Source: Oceanimonas doudoroffii (GTDB lineage: Bacteria; Pseudomonadota; Gammaproteobacteria; Enterobacterales; Aeromonadaceae). From it: a stretch of 64,000 nucleotides of DNA. Below the pieces are notes generated by a model. It was given only the letters and a program-made list of their open reading frames with translations. It did not search any database and had not been told where the DNA came from. The stretch covers positions 62,001 through 126,000 of the forward strand of contig NZ_NBIM01000001.1 in assembly GCF_002242685.1 (NCBI RefSeq). Reading direction: 5' to 3'. Numbering within the stretch: the stretch's first letter is position 1; the number at the start of each line of letters is the position of its first letter. A program made the position numbers and the translations under genes. Shown here one piece after another: positions 62,870 to 64,000 of this stretch.

Positions 62870-64000
62870 TCAGAAGGTGCGAGACCAGGTCAGGTACAAC
62901 CGATTCACGTCCTTGCGTTCCAGCATGGCCGATCCTACCGGGTTGGCCGTGCGGTTAATGTTATCCAGTTCGCCCCGGGAGCGGTGAATGCTGTTGAGCC
63001 AGCTCAGGCTCAGCCCCTGCAGCGGGCCGGAAAAACGATAGCTGAGCATATTGGTCAGCTCAACGCGTCGAAAACCGGTGTAGCCACGGGCATGGTCGGA
63101 GTACCAGACACCGCCATTCCAGCTCAGCCCAGGCAGGCCCAGGTTGCCAAAGTCGGCGTTGCCGAGCAGGCTGACCGCGTCTTCGTCCTCCAGGCCGTAC
63201 CAGATCCAGGCGTACTGGAGATCCAGGCGTACTGGCTGCTGGTATCCCACAGCCGAAACTCGTTGGCCACCAGGTTATGGTTCCAGTCGTCACCCCTAAC
63301 GCTGGAATAGTTCAGGGTCAGGCTGTAATCGGCCCAGCGGTAGCCGGCGCTGAGCTCGTAGTAGCGGGCATCCAGCGGGCCGGCTTCCGCCAGGGCGTAG
63401 TCGTGACCGCCGATATTGCCAAGGGGCACGCCGTCGTCTTCATAGAGGCTGCCGCTGTCTTTCATGGTGCCGTAGGTGGCCCTGAGCTGCACGGCCTGGT
63501 GACCTTGCAACGAATGCCGGTAGCCGATCCTGGCCTTGTGCTCGCGAATGTAGTCTTCGGCTTCGGCCTCGGCCAGCTCCAGCTTGAGGCCATTGTCTAC
63601 CTCATAGCTGCCGCCGTAGTAGCGCAGTGCATCTACCTTGTCGCCACTGTAGGTGCGCAGGTCGTCGCCCCAGTTGTCGGCATCGCGCTGGCTCATCTTG
63701 TACAGTTCGGTGTAATACAGCCGGAGTGCGCCGATGTCGGCGTTCAGATCAAAACCAACCGAGGTGGCAGGCTGAATACGGCTCAGGCTGTCCTGATAGA
63801 TGGCGGACTGGCGCGCCTTTTTGCCGCCGCCGGCGTGCAGGCGAAAGCCGTCGCCTTGGTAGCGAGTACCGATATAGGCGGTCTGGGTACCGAACAGGGT
63901 ATCGGGCTTGAAGCCGTTGGCGGCGGTGGCGCCCGGCAGGTTGGTGACATTGTCGGCCCGGGAGCCGATATGAATGTCTTCTACCCCGGCCAGGCCATAT
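62870..64000 (-). pseudogene. OprD-family outer-membrane porin, frameshifted by a 17-bp duplication (5' end outside window)
   Basis: Read on the minus strand, residues entering from the window edge (GVEDIHIGSRADNV, FKPDTLFGTQTAYIGTRYQG, LNADIGALRLYYTELYKMSQ) are typical OprD-type beta-strand sequence. The frame breaks near 63218: one frame runs on to a stop at 63124 while the true continuation (WYGLEDEDAVSLLGNAD) is in another frame and ends WSRTF at 62870. The terminal Phe is the usual outer-membrane signal. A perfect 17-bp tandem duplication at 63202-63235 causes the shift. Deleting one unit restores SSQYAWIWYGLEDED exactly. It may be a dead gene, a switchable one or an assembly error. Confidence 0.85.
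63202..63235. repeat. Perfect 17-bp tandem duplication inside the porin gene
   Basis: AGATCCAGGCGTACTGG occurs twice back to back (63202-63218 and 63219-63235). Seventeen is not a multiple of three, so the second copy shifts the reading frame of the porin. Confidence 0.97.

Overview
The window is about 64 kb of high-GC chromosomal DNA from a gammaproteobacterium. Gene order and protein types (pdxB-fimV-truA-accD-folC-dedD, mnmC/fabB divergent, nagBAC/nagE divergent, two Na+/H+ antiporters, ovothiol synthase) suggest a marine or brackish member of the Aeromonadales (Oceanimonas/Zobellella/Oceanisphaera-like). That placement is inferred from gene content; no marker gene in the window was compared with a database. 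I see no rRNA, prophage, insertion sequence or CRISPR array. The left end cuts a GGDEF gene and the right end cuts an OprD-type porin gene.

Layout. 1-8.2 kb: diguanylate cyclase end, NhaC antiporter, nucleoside phosphorylase PpnP, the ovothiol enzyme OvoA, a small cupin with a structured leader, an NCS2 nucleobase permease and PpsR. 8.4-14.5 kb: ppsA, then queC-queD-queE behind a preQ1-I riboswitch, then a MetJ-box-controlled MetQ-type binding protein overlapping an alpha/beta hydrolase gene. 14.5-18.5 kb: a YfcC-type permease, an M20 amidohydrolase, a divergent LysR regulator and a DUF1289 protein. 18.6-30.8 kb: a large polyamine catabolism and uptake locus (PuuB-like oxidase, two glutamylpolyamine-synthetase-like enzymes, a SpuC-like aminotransferase, a PotFGHI-type ABC importer, two PuuR-like regulators, alanine dehydrogenase).

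30.8-36.4 kb: lysC with a lysine riboswitch, argA, nhaD with an unassigned structured leader, and a GDT1-family Mn exporter with a yybP-ykoY (Mn2+) riboswitch. 36.4-41.5 kb: GlcNAc use (nagB-nagA-nagC-yciH, divergent nagE). 41.5-42.1 kb: a non-coding stretch with DnaA-box-like sites and tRNA-Asn. 42.2-50.4 kb: uvrB, an AraC regulator, a double-thioredoxin-fold secreted protein, CreA, CorA, a small secreted protein of unknown function and MnmC. 50.4-62.8 kb: fabB, a PAP2 phosphatase, pdxB, a FimV/HubP polar hub protein, truA, accD, folC, dedD, tusE, yccS and an Lrp/AsnC regulator. 62.9-64 kb: an OprD-family porin broken by a perfect 17-bp tandem duplication.

How the genes work together: the polyamine locus reads as a complete unit (import, gamma-glutamylation, oxidation, transamination, local control), with alanine dehydrogenase plausibly recycling alanine from the pyruvate-dependent aminotransferase. 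RNA-level control is unusually dense: three clear riboswitches of known classes and two further structured leaders I could not assign. The best second-look items are the 17-bp frameshifting duplication in the porin, the nhaD leader, the cupin leader and the DnaA-box cluster next to tRNA-Asn. I found no multi-gene system that I would call undescribed.
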